Of a stretch of 64,000 nt of DNA, positions 15,415 to 23,401 are shown one piece after another; positions within the stretch are counted from its first letter, which is position 1; each line of letters opens with the position of its first letter. This DNA is from JAGWBD01 sp965220615 (GTDB taxonomy: Bacteria; Chloroflexota; Anaerolineae; Aggregatilineales; Phototrophicaceae): NCBI GenBank assembly GCA_965220615.1, contig CBDCQL010000001.1, positions 496,001 to 560,000 of the forward strand. Direction: 5' to 3'. Position numbers and translations under genes: made by a program. Below the pieces are notes generated by a model. The model was not told the DNA's origin and ran no database searches. It was given only the letters and a program-made list of their open reading frames with translations.

Positions 15415-16899
15415 TCAGCGCAGGAAGCGCGGCTCCACGAAGCGCGCGGCACCCTCCTGCACGAAGAGGCCGAAGGCGCAGTCGCCGCGCTCGTAGATAC
15501 GGTAGCTGGCCACCACCTGCTCCGCGACGTAACACTCGACCAGCCCGCCCTTGCGCAGCAGCTGCAGCCGGTAGCGCCCATCCTCCGGCGTGAAAGCCAG
15601 CGGGCGCACGACCAGCGGCGCGTCGATCTCCTGGCGCACCTGCACGCCGTGGCGCTCGCCCAGCACCAGGCTGTCCCACAGCGGGTCCATGGGCGTGGGC
15701 CAGCGGTCAAGCACCGCGCGCCCCTGCAGCGGCTCGATCGCGAGGGAATAACCCGACTCCAGTTCCGCGCCCTGCGTCTCCAGCAGTACGCCGGCGGAGG
15801 TCGTGCCGGCCGCAATCTCGATGGTCGTGTCCAGCAGCACTTCGTCGCCCGGATCGACGTCCAGCGCGCACCAAGCGTAACTGTCGCCCGCGTCGCAGAC
15901 GAGGTCCGCGCCCTCGCGCCGCCAGTCGCCACGCCGCCCGCCTGCGTCCCAGGCGAGCGACTCGCCGTAACTGGCGGCCACTTCCGGCGGCAGGCGCGTG
16001 ATCAGGGTGCCGTCCGCCAGCGACAGCAATTCATGCGGCGAACCCAGTTGCCCGCCCCAGACCCAGTCGCCGCGGGCCTCGTGGTGCTTGCGATAGGGGA
16101 TCCAGGCGAAGCTGAAGCGGCGCGCGCCATCGCCGGCGGACTTCGCGGCGTAGAAGCGGCGCCCGTCCAGGGTGTCGAGGCGGCGCGCGCGCCAGGGCCC
16201 CTGCGGCGTCGGCGCGACGCGGTAGAAGGTCTGCGCCTGGCCGTCATAGCGGGAGCGCACCAGATACCACCAGTCGCCCAGCTGAAAAAGCTCCGGACAT
16301 TCCGGGCAGTGGGTCAGCAGGGGGGCGGTGAGCGGGGCGCGCACTTCCCATTCGTCCAGGTCCTGCGAGGCGGCCAGCGCAACACAGCCGCGCCGGTAAA
16401 GTGGGCCGTCCTTCAGCCGCGCGGAGATCAGCATCATGAAGCAGCCCTGCTCCTCGTCGCGATAGACGAAGGGATCGCGCCAGTCCACGGTCTCGTACCA
16501 GCGCGGGTCGGGCCCGAAGAGCGGATTGTCGGCCACTTTCTCCCAGTGGATGAGGTCCGTGCTGACGGCCTTGCAGATGCTCTGCGGCGAGTCCGCGTGG
16601 CGGTTGTAGCCGGTGTAGAAGAAGTGGAAGACGCCCTCGTGCTCGATGACCGAACCGGTCCAGATGCCGTTGCCATCGCAACTGCCGTCGGGACCGGGGC
16701 CGAAGCTGTCGGGCAGGACCTCCCAGTGCACCAGGTCGTCGGAGACCAGGTGCGCGGTCGAGACGCGCGCCCGCTCGACGTAATCCCAGGCGCCGCGGGG
16801 CGGCTGCGAGAAGAATAAATGCCAGCGACCCTCGTGCCAGAAGGGCATGGTATCCCCGGCAGCGGCGCCGTTCTGCGGCGCATACCCGAACAGTCTCAT
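15415..16899 (-). CDS. Glycoside hydrolase family 32-like protein, 494 aa
   Basis: A five-bladed propeller of the GH32 (clan GH-J) type. The three catalytic positions can be aligned: nucleophile Asp in AGDTMPFWHEGRWHLFF (near residue 16), the RDP motif in WRDPFVYRD, and acid/base Glu in the PECPELFQL motif. A C-terminal beta-sandwich (after about residue 300) follows. Family members hydrolyse fructans, sucrose or related beta-fructofuranosides. No signal peptide is visible, so it probably acts in the cytoplasm on sugar imported by the ABC system encoded just upstream on the same strand. The substrate is not certain, because the classical NDPNG motif is replaced by GDTMP. Confidence 0.85.
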   Translation of the reverse strand: MRLFGYAPQNGAAAGDTMPFWHEGRWHLFFSQPPRGAWDYVERARVSTAHLVSDDLVHWEVLPDSFGPGPDGSCDGNGIWTGSVIEHEGVFHFFYTGYNRHADSPQSICKAVSTDLIHWEKVADNPLFGPDPRWYETVDWRDPFVYRDEEQGCFMMLISARLKDGPLYRRGCVALAASQDLDEWEVRAPLTAPLLTHCPECPELFQLGDWWYLVRSRYDGQAQTFYRVAPTPQGPWRARRLDTLDGRRFYAAKSAGDGARRFSFAWIPYRKHHEARGDWVWGGQLGSPHELLSLADGTLITRLPPEVAASYGESLAWDAGGRRGDWRREGADLVCDAGDSYAWCALDVDPGDEVLLDTTIEIAAGTTSAGVLLETQGAELESGYSLAIEPLQGRAVLDRWPTPMDPLWDSLVLGERHGVQVRQEIDAPLVVRPLAFTPEDGRYRLQLLRKGGLVECYVAEQVVASYRIYERGDCAFGLFVQEGAARFVEPRFLR

Positions 16900-16957
16900 C
16901 CCGTCCTCCCTGCTGTCCCCTGCCTGTCGGCGTCGAGGTCTCTCCCGGTTACAGGTC

Positions 16958-16992
16958 GGTTCGGGGCTGCTGAACGACTGCAGCCCCGAACC
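16958..16992. repeat. Perfect 13-bp stem-loop between the binding-protein gene and the GH32-like gene
   Basis: GGTTCGGGGCTGC (16958-16970) and GCAGCCCCGAACC (16980-16992) with a 9-base loop. No T-run follows in either direction, so it is more likely an mRNA-stabilising or partial-termination structure downstream of the highly expressed binding-protein gene than a full terminator. Confidence 0.65.
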
Positions 16993-17028
16993 CCCTGCGT
17001 TGTGACTACGCTACGGGTCGCCCGAGGC

Positions 17029-18180
17029 CTACCCGTCCCCTTCTGATTCCTCTTCTTCCATTTCCTCTTCCATCTCTTCTTCCATATCCTCGTCCATCAT
17101 GTCGGCCGTGACGAATTCCTCCCAGTTCTTCGAGAACTCGTCGATGAAGCCGGGCAGATCGGCATCCGGATTATGGACCCGAGAGAGGTTCTTCACCTGC
17201 TCGTCATTGAGGATGCAGCCCTGCAGCAGCCCCTCCGCGTAGGTGTCGATGTTGCTGGCGTCGACCGGGATCAGGCTGAAGAGCGGCTGGGTGTTCTCGA
17301 CCGGGAAGCCGTGCAGGTAGTCGTAGAGCTGAATCAGGCCGAAGCCGCCGACCATCCAGTGGCCGCCGATGCTGAAGCCCAGCTTGCCCTCGCTGATGAA
17401 CTGCGCGACCTGCTCGTCGATGTCCGTGGTGATGATGGAGATGTCTTCACGCCCGGCCTGCTCGACAGCGAACTGGCTGCCTAGGCCGGCGACCGCGCCC
17501 AGCACGATGATGGCGTCGATCTCGCCAGGCTGGAAGCGCGCGATGAACTGCTCGGCATAGAGAATGCCGTTCTCGCGGTTCAGACGGTCCCAGGCTTCCG
17601 CGATCAACTCGATGTCCTCATGCTGATCGAGGACGCTCAGCACGCCATTCCAGATCTCCTCGGCGCTGGTGACGCCCTTCTGGTTCCAGATCATCGCGAC
17701 CTTCTTGTGGCCGGCGTCGACCGTGGCCTGACCGATGGCCTGGCCCCAGGTATCGTTGTTCTGCGTCACCTGGGCGATGAAGTGCTCGCCCTCATAGTCC
17801 ATGTCGTAGTTGCTGACGACCAGACGCCCGACCGCCACGCCGGGGATCGCGTTCTCCTCCAGCAGACGCGCCACCTGAATGCCGGCCGGCGAGGTCAGGG
17901 GGTTGAAGATCAGCCCGTCCGGCTGGCGCGCGATGATGGACTCCGCCTGGCTGACGTGCTTCTCTTCGGAATTCTCGTCGTCAAACTCGTCCAGCGTCAC
18001 GCCCAGCGATTCGGCCACACAACGCTCGAAGCGGTGCCGGTTGATCACCCAGGGGTTGGTCTCCGGCTGGCCGAGGTCGGCGATGACCAGGTCCATGCGC
18101 GGCTCGACCATGTCCTGCGCCGTCACAGCGACGCCCGTCAGCATCACAAGCAGACCCAGCAAGATAATTGCGCGTTTCAT
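17029..18180 (-). CDS. Sugar ABC transporter substrate-binding protein (ribose/PBP1 type), 383 aa
   Basis: An N-terminal signal peptide (KRAIILLGLLVMLTGVAVTA|QD) is followed by a type I periplasmic-binding fold with DGLIFNPLTSPAGIQVARLL, KKVAMIWNQKG and IDAIIVLGAVAGLGSQFAV, the pattern of ribose/galactose-like sugar receptors. No lipobox Cys is visible. The C-terminus carries an unusual run of Glu and Met residues (DEDMEEEMEEEMEEEE). ATG 18180 is preceded by AAAGGAG. It is the first transport gene counted from the enzyme side and is followed downstream by the stem-loop and the GH32-like gene. The sugar bound is not known. Confidence 0.88.
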   Translation of the reverse strand: MKRAIILLGLLVMLTGVAVTAQDMVEPRMDLVIADLGQPETNPWVINRHRFERCVAESLGVTLDEFDDENSEEKHVSQAESIIARQPDGLIFNPLTSPAGIQVARLLEENAIPGVAVGRLVVSNYDMDYEGEHFIAQVTQNNDTWGQAIGQATVDAGHKKVAMIWNQKGVTSAEEIWNGVLSVLDQHEDIELIAEAWDRLNRENGILYAEQFIARFQPGEIDAIIVLGAVAGLGSQFAVEQAGREDISIITTDIDEQVAQFISEGKLGFSIGGHWMVGGFGLIQLYDYLHGFPVENTQPLFSLIPVDASNIDTYAEGLLQGCILNDEQVKNLSRVHNPDADLPGFIDEFSKNWEEFVTADMMDEDMEEEMEEEMEEEESEGDG

Positions 18181-18285
18181 TCCCAACTCCTTTATCTGTG
18201 TCTTTCCCCGGCCGCAGACCGGACCGGGCCGTGCATGGGCATCAGGGCACAGGCGCCTCCTTGTCCACCTGACAGTCGCAGGTAA

Positions 18286-19299
18286 TCACTTGACTACGCC
18301 GATGCGGCGGCGGTTCAGCGAGATGGCGATGGCGATGATCAACAGCACGCCGCGGGCCACCCGGCTCCACGAGGGATCGACGCCGGCGATGGTCAGGCCA
18401 TTGGCGACTACCGTCAGGGTCAGCGCGCCGACCACGGTGCGCAGCACGCTGCCATGACCGCCGGTGAGGGGCGTGCCGCCCAGGGCGACCGCGGCGATCG
18501 CGTCCAGCTCAAATTGCTCACCGGCGCGCGGGGTGCCGGCGCCGGAACGGCCGAGGCTGATCAGCGAGGCCAGACCCACCATGAAGCCCGCGGCCACGAA
18601 GACCTGGATCTTGAACCAGGTGACGGATACGCCGAAGAGGGAGAGGACCCGCTCGCTGCCGCCCAGCGCTTTCAGTTGCTGGCCGAACAGCGTCTTCTCG
18701 TAGAAGACCCACATCAGGGCGGTGACGACCAGGGCGAAGATGAGGATGTTCGGGAAACGCCCCAGCGCCAGCAGCCAGGGCGCCGCCACCGAATCGACGT
18801 AGGTGCCGGTGGCGGCCTGCTCGGTGACGTAAATCGAACCCCCGTCGGAGATGATGTTCAGCAGGGCGCGCACGATGATCAACATGGCCAGGGTGGTGAC
18901 GAAGGACGAGATTTTCAGCAGCGAGAATATGCTCCCGTTGACGAAACCGATCAGCGTGGCGGCGAGGATGCCGCAGACGATGCCTGCAGGCCCCAGCCAG
19001 ACCATGCCCAACACGGCCATGTACATGCTGAACCCCAGGCTCGAGCCGACGGAGATGTCAATCGAGCCGGTCGTGACCACGATCAACTGGGCGTAGGCCA
19101 GCAACAAGAGCACCGGCGTCTGCTGCGCGATGAAGGTCCAGTTGCGCACGGAGAGGAAACGGTCGCCGCTGACGATGGTGAACAGGAGCACCACCAGCAC
19201 GATGGCGATGTAGGGCACGTTGTTGCGCAACATCTCGCTGCGACCGGCGCGCGCCTCCCCCGATGCGTCCGGCCCGGGGCCCGGCTCCGGCCCGCTCAA
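18286..19299 (-). CDS. Sugar ABC transporter permease (RbsC family), 337 aa
   Basis: About nine to ten hydrophobic segments with the RbsC-type sequence TTGSIDISVGSSLGFSM, the loop GTPRAGEQFELDAIAAVALGG and a terminal LTLTVVANGLTIAGVDP. These permeases form the membrane channel of ribose/xylose/galactose importers. The ATG region overlaps the last codon of the ATP-binding gene by four bases, so both are translationally coupled. Confidence 0.92.
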   Translation of the reverse strand: MSGPEPGPGPDASGEARAGRSEMLRNNVPYIAIVLVVLLFTIVSGDRFLSVRNWTFIAQQTPVLLLLAYAQLIVVTTGSIDISVGSSLGFSMYMAVLGMVWLGPAGIVCGILAATLIGFVNGSIFSLLKISSFVTTLAMLIIVRALLNIISDGGSIYVTEQAATGTYVDSVAAPWLLALGRFPNILIFALVVTALMWVFYEKTLFGQQLKALGGSERVLSLFGVSVTWFKIQVFVAAGFMVGLASLISLGRSGAGTPRAGEQFELDAIAAVALGGTPLTGGHGSVLRTVVGALTLTVVANGLTIAGVDPSWSRVARGVLLIIAIAISLNRRRIGVVK

Positions 19300-20054
19300 G
19301 CGACCTGTTCTCCCAGGGTGATTGCCCGCACCAGTTGCTCGCTGGTCACGCCGGACCTGGGGAAGGCGGGCGTGGTCAGGCCGTGGTGGACGACCAGGAT
19401 GCGGTCCGCCAGGCGAAAGACCTGCTCCAGATTGTGGCTGATGAGGATGACGGCCGTACCCCGGTCACGGATCTCGTGCATGAGCCGCTCGACCTCGCCG
19501 GTCTCGGTCGGCCCGAGGGCGGCCGTCGGCTCGTCGAGGATGACGATCTCGCGGCCCCAGGCGATGGCGCGGCCAATCGCTACGCTCTGCTGCTGCCCGC
19601 CGGACATCGCCGAGATGGGCTCTCGCAGTGATTGTACGGTCTTGACTTTCAGGTCATCCAAGATTTCGCGCGTCTTCCGGCGCATGGCGTTCTCGTCCAC
19701 GAAGATGCCGAAACGCTTCGGGATGCGCCCGAGAAAAAGATTGTAGGGCGCGTTCATGTTGGGCACGATGGCCAGGTCCTGGTAGACCACCTCGATCCCC
19801 AGGTGGCGCATGTGCCCGACGTTGTGATCGCGCGGAGCGACCGGCTCGCCGCGCACGAGCATGCGCCCGCTGTCCGGGCGGTAGACGCCGGCGACGATCT
19901 TGATCAGGGTGGACTTGCCGGCGCCGTTCGCGCCGACAATGGCGATGATCTCGCCGCGCGACAATTCGAAGGAGCCGCTGCGCAGGGCCTGCACGCCGCC
20001 GAAGGACTTCGAGACTTCCTCGACCTGCAGCAGCGCACTGCCATTTTCAGACAA
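19296..20054 (-). CDS. Sugar ABC transporter ATP-binding protein, single-domain, 252 aa
   Basis: Walker A GANGAGKST near residue 36, signature MSGGQQQSVAIGRA, Walker B EIVILDEPTAALG and the H-loop VILISHNLEQV are intact. It has only one ATPase domain, whereas RbsA/XylG proteins of this transporter class usually have two; short forms such as FrcA-type are known. It powers import through the permease encoded next to it. ATG 20054 lies after CGGGAGGAAG. Confidence 0.92.
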   Translation of the reverse strand: MSENGSALLQVEEVSKSFGGVQALRSGSFELSRGEIIAIVGANGAGKSTLIKIVAGVYRPDSGRMLVRGEPVAPRDHNVGHMRHLGIEVVYQDLAIVPNMNAPYNLFLGRIPKRFGIFVDENAMRRKTREILDDLKVKTVQSLREPISAMSGGQQQSVAIGRAIAWGREIVILDEPTAALGPTETGEVERLMHEIRDRGTAVILISHNLEQVFRLADRILVVHHGLTTPAFPRSGVTSEQLVRAITLGEQVA

Positions 20055-20138
20055 GCGCTTCCTCCCGGAGAACAGACCAGGGAAGCGTACCCTGAATGCG
20101 ATTCTCCGGCAATAAGGCGCGCCGTTGGGAGTGTCCGC

Positions 20139-20199
20139 GGGCGATATTGTGTGCCCGGGGGCGACATGGTGGGCTTGCGGGCGACATGATATGTCGCCC
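20139..20199. repeat. Three 20-bp tandem repeats ending in a palindrome
   Basis: GGGCGATAT (20139), GGGCGACAT (20159) and GGGCGACAT (20179) recur at exactly 20-base spacing, each beginning a 20-base unit. The last forms a perfect hairpin with ATGTCGCCC (20191-20199). The repeats fill the gap between the epimerase gene and the ATP-binding gene; they could be a regulator site or a decayed repeat element. Confidence 0.6.
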
Positions 20200-20225
20200 G
20201 TACATCATCTGCTGCAGGCGCGACC

Positions 20226-21218
20226 CTACCCCGCCTCGACGCCCGTGTCGCTGACTTCCTCGTCGGGGTCCGGCGCGCGCTCCAGGCCGCCGCCCTCCAC
20301 CCAGGCCAGCACGTGGGCCAGGGTGTCCCCAATGCCATATTGCGGCACGAAGTCCAGCAGGTCGCGCGCCTTGCGCATGTCGAATTCGATCACGTCGCCC
20401 TGGGCCATGCTCCAGGGGAAGCCGGTGACCACCTCGATGCCCGGCCGCAGGCGCTGCAGCGCCGTCGCAAACTCCATGCCCGAGGTCGACTCCGCGCCGC
20501 AGCAGTTGAAGATCTGCCCGACCGCGCCGGGATGCTCCGCCGCCACCACGTGCATGCGCGCCGCGTCGCGCAGATCGATGAAGTGGCAGATCTCCTCCAT
20601 CGAGAAGAAGGGAATCTCCACGCGGGCACCCTCCGCCAGCATGCGGGCGAAGGCGCGCCAGCTGCGGCCGCCGCCGCTGCCCTCGGGGCCGATCACCGCC
20701 GTCAGGCGCAGCACCGTCACCGGCAGCCGGTCCTGGTGCCAGAAGGTCAGGGCGATCAGTTCCTGGGCCCGCTTGGTCACCGAGTACATGTCCTCGGGCC
20801 GCGTCGGGTGCTCCTCGTCGACCGGCTGGTAGGCCGGCGCGCGGAACGTCGTCGCCGGGTACCATTCGTAGGCCGAGATGCTGCTCGAGAGCACGAAGCG
20901 TTGCAGCCCGGGCATGTCGCGCGCGATCTCCAGCGCGTGCGTCAGCCCCAGCAGGTTGGCCGTGACCATCTGCAGCGGGTCGCCGGTGTCGCCGGGCAGC
21001 GAGGCGAGGTGGTAGATGACGTCGTACTCACGGCCTTCGAGGGCCGTGCGCAACGACTCGCGCTGCGTGACGTCGGCCTCGATCCAGGTCGCCGGCAGGT
21101 CCTCCGCCGGCTGCGAGCGCCCCAGCAGATGCACCTCGTCGCCGTCGCGCGCTCCCAGTTGCCGCGTCAACTCGCGGCCCACGTAGCCGGACCCGCCAAT
21201 CACCAGGCTGCGTGTCAT
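20226..21218 (-). CDS. NAD-dependent epimerase/dehydratase, extended SDR, 330 aa
   Basis: N-terminal Rossmann motif GGSGYVGREL (GxxGxxG near residue 8), DVIYHLASLPGDT and the catalytic YSVTKRAQE (YxxxK near residue 144) identify an extended SDR acting on a sugar or sugar nucleotide. The C-terminal half has a substrate-binding part with FNCCGAESTSG. It is transcribed with the Gfo/Idh/MocA gene upstream (36 bases apart). The exact substrate cannot be read from the sequence. Confidence 0.85.
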   Translation of the reverse strand: MTRSLVIGGSGYVGRELTRQLGARDGDEVHLLGRSQPAEDLPATWIEADVTQRESLRTALEGREYDVIYHLASLPGDTGDPLQMVTANLLGLTHALEIARDMPGLQRFVLSSSISAYEWYPATTFRAPAYQPVDEEHPTRPEDMYSVTKRAQELIALTFWHQDRLPVTVLRLTAVIGPEGSGGGRSWRAFARMLAEGARVEIPFFSMEEICHFIDLRDAARMHVVAAEHPGAVGQIFNCCGAESTSGMEFATALQRLRPGIEVVTGFPWSMAQGDVIEFDMRKARDLLDFVPQYGIGDTLAHVLAWVEGGGLERAPDPDEEVSDTGVEAG

Positions 21219-21254
21219 GATGGCCTCCCTCTCCCTGGTCCTCGCCAGTTCTCG

Positions 21255-22439
21255 CTAGTCCTCGTATGGCAGGGGCTGATAGTGCGGCGGGGCGATGCGC
21301 TCGCCCGGCGGCAGCGGCAACTCGACCCAGCCGTCGGTGTCCATCGACTTGATGACGGCGCACATCACCTCCACCGCGCGCGCGCCGTCCTCGCCGGAGA
21401 CCAGCGGCTCGCTATCGTTGAGGATGCAGTTGACGAAGTGCGTCGTCATGCGCTCGTAGTTGCCGGGCCGCCGCGGCGGCATGATCGGCATCCAGCGTTT
21501 GGGTACGTACTCGTCGATGTGGTCCTCGACCCAGAAGTGCTGCGGCCAGCGATAGTCCTTCAATATCTGCGGCAGGTCCGCGAAGGAATAGTCGCGGTTG
21601 CTGTAGACGGCCATCGGCGAACTCTGAAAGGGGTTGGTGGCGTCCGTCGCCGTGAAGATGGTGCCCTCCGTGCCGTAGAGCTCGGTGGCCTGCGAGACCA
21701 CCGGCGAAAAGCGGTTGCAACTGACGCAACCATAACTGCCGTTCTCGTATTCCAGCAGCAACCAGACCGTGTCGTCGTTCAGCGTGTAGTCGGCCGGCAT
21801 CGCCAGGCGTTTGGCGATGCCGACGGTGCGCTGCACGCGGCTGCCGGTCAGCCAGGTCAGCAGGTCGATGGCGTGCGCGCCGGTGTCGGTCAGCGCCGCG
21901 CCGCCGGAGACCGCCGCGTCGAGGCGGAAGGCGGTATGCGCCACGTTGTTCTGGTAGAGGTGCCAGTGCTCGTGCAGCGAGGCGCGCGCCATCAGCACGT
22001 CGCCGATGACTCCCTCGTCGATCAGCTGCTTCGCCCACTGGTTGTGCGTCCAGAAGCGGCGGTCGCAGCCGACCATCAGCTTGACCCCCTCCTCGCGGCA
22101 GACGCGCACGATGTCCCAGGCCTCGTAGTTGGTGGCCGCCAACGGCTTCTCCACCACGACGTGCAGCCCGGCGCGCGCCGCCGCCACCGCCTGGTTGCGG
22201 TGGACGTTGTTGGGCGTGGCGATGATCACCGCGTCCAGGTCCCGGCGCTCGTCCAGCATCTGACGGTAATCGCTGTACCAGGCCTGCGCGTCCCACCTGG
22301 CCGCAGCCTTCTGCGCGGTGTCGGCGTTGAGGTCGCAGCAGGCGACCAGTTGCGCCGCCGGCTCCTGCGCCAGCGAGGGAAAGTGCGCGATTTCGGCGAT
22401 GCTGCCGCAGCCGATGACGGCGAATCTGACCTTGTCCAT
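21255..22439 (-). CDS. Gfo/Idh/MocA family oxidoreductase, 394 aa
   Basis: N-terminal NAD(P)-binding motif VRFAVIGCGSIAEIAHFP, then DAVIIATPNNVHRNQAVAA and the family hallmark VVVEKPLAATNYEA (EKP). The C-terminal domain has the GGAALTDTGAHAIDLLTWLTG motif with catalytic Asp and His. Members oxidise or isomerise sugars and inositols (for example inositol dehydrogenases). ATG 22439 is used because AGGGAGG lies eight bases upstream; a longer frame to 22523 has no such site. Its place next to a PfkB kinase and an inositol-phosphate synthase makes a sugar or inositol substrate likely. Confidence 0.9.
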   Translation of the reverse strand: MDKVRFAVIGCGSIAEIAHFPSLAQEPAAQLVACCDLNADTAQKAAARWDAQAWYSDYRQMLDERRDLDAVIIATPNNVHRNQAVAAARAGLHVVVEKPLAATNYEAWDIVRVCREEGVKLMVGCDRRFWTHNQWAKQLIDEGVIGDVLMARASLHEHWHLYQNNVAHTAFRLDAAVSGGAALTDTGAHAIDLLTWLTGSRVQRTVGIAKRLAMPADYTLNDDTVWLLLEYENGSYGCVSCNRFSPVVSQATELYGTEGTIFTATDATNPFQSSPMAVYSNRDYSFADLPQILKDYRWPQHFWVEDHIDEYVPKRWMPIMPPRRPGNYERMTTHFVNCILNDSEPLVSGEDGARAVEVMCAVIKSMDTDGWVELPLPPGERIAPPHYQPLPYED

Positions 22440-22461
22440 TGGCGTCCTCCCTGTCCGTCTC

Positions 22462-23394
22462 TCAGCTGTCGGGCTGCAGCACCACGTCGGCCAGCTGCGG
22501 AAAGCGCTCCAGATGCGCGCCACCGCTGCGCCCGATCACGGGCATCACCGCGTCCGCCGCGAAGCGCGCCGCCGCGTCCGCGTCGTCGTGGCGCAGATAG
22601 TGCAGGAGAAAGGCGCTGAAAAAGGCGTCCCCCGCGCCGGTCGTATCGACCACCGGGCCCTTTTGCGCGGGAATCTGCCGGATGCCACGCGCCGTTCCCA
22701 GCAGGCAGCCGCGCTCACCCAGCGTGATCATGGCGACGGCCGGGCCCTGCGCCAGCCAGGCCGCCAGCGTCGCGCGCAGCGCCGCGTCATCGGCGACGGC
22801 TGACGCGCCCAGCAACAGCGCGCAATCTTCCACGCTGGCGCGCACGATGTCAAAGCAGGCGATCAATTCCGGCAGCGCGCGCGGTTCCCGTTGGGCCGCG
22901 GCGTCGGGGTGTGCGCGCGAGTGCGCCCCGCCATAGCCGCCCAGATCGACCGCCAGCGCGCCCGGCAGATGCCGCAGCCGCCGAATCGTCGACAGGGGCA
23001 GGTCATGGTCCATGGTGACGACGGCGACGACCGGCGCGGCGCGGAAGACTGGCGGAAAGTGTTCCGACAGAACGGGCGGCGCCTGCTGCGGGTAGCGAAT
23101 CTGCTTGTGGCCGCTCTCGTCGTAGACCAGTAGCGAGCGGGTGCTGTGGTTGCCACCCAGCACCTGCAGGCCCGTCAGATCGACGCCGGCCGCGCGCAGC
23201 GGCTGCAGCAGATCCGGCGGCATGTCCGTGCCCACGATCGACACCAGGCCGGCGCGCCCGCCGAGGCGGCTGGCGGTCAGCGAGCCGTAGGCCACCGGGC
23301 TGCCCAGCACCGGGCCCAGTTCCCTGTCCGGGAAGTGGATCATCTCCTGCACCAGATGACCGGCGAAGACGATCTCCGGCGTGTTCTCCGTCAT
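22462..23394 (-). CDS. PfkB family carbohydrate kinase, 310 aa
   Basis: The C-terminal PfkB signature VVDTTGAGDAFFSAFLLHYL has the GAGD anion hole and catalytic Asp. The N-terminal GG motif region (GSPVAYGSLTASRLGGRAGLVSIVGTDMP) and ITLGERGCLL are also as expected. It phosphorylates a sugar or nucleoside-like alcohol with ATP. Some PfkB kinases phosphorylate myo-inositol, and the neighbouring gene is an inositol-phosphate synthase, so an inositol-type substrate is possible but unproven. ATG 23394 lies seven bases after the stop of that gene. Confidence 0.88.
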   Translation of the reverse strand: MTENTPEIVFAGHLVQEMIHFPDRELGPVLGSPVAYGSLTASRLGGRAGLVSIVGTDMPPDLLQPLRAAGVDLTGLQVLGGNHSTRSLLVYDESGHKQIRYPQQAPPVLSEHFPPVFRAAPVVAVVTMDHDLPLSTIRRLRHLPGALAVDLGGYGGAHSRAHPDAAAQREPRALPELIACFDIVRASVEDCALLLGASAVADDAALRATLAAWLAQGPAVAMITLGERGCLLGTARGIRQIPAQKGPVVDTTGAGDAFFSAFLLHYLRHDDADAAARFAADAVMPVIGRSGGAHLERFPQLADVVLQPDS

Positions 23395-23401
23395 GCTGCG
23401 C

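Noticed and set aside
20139..20199. CRISPR-like array
   Set aside because: The three repeats are only 20 bases with no spacer-repeat alternation and no cas genes; no CRISPR array is seen anywhere in the window.
20313..22619. 768-codon plus-strand frame over the epimerase and oxidoreductase genes
   Set aside because: Shadow frame; both minus-strand genes have clear family motifs and ribosome sites.
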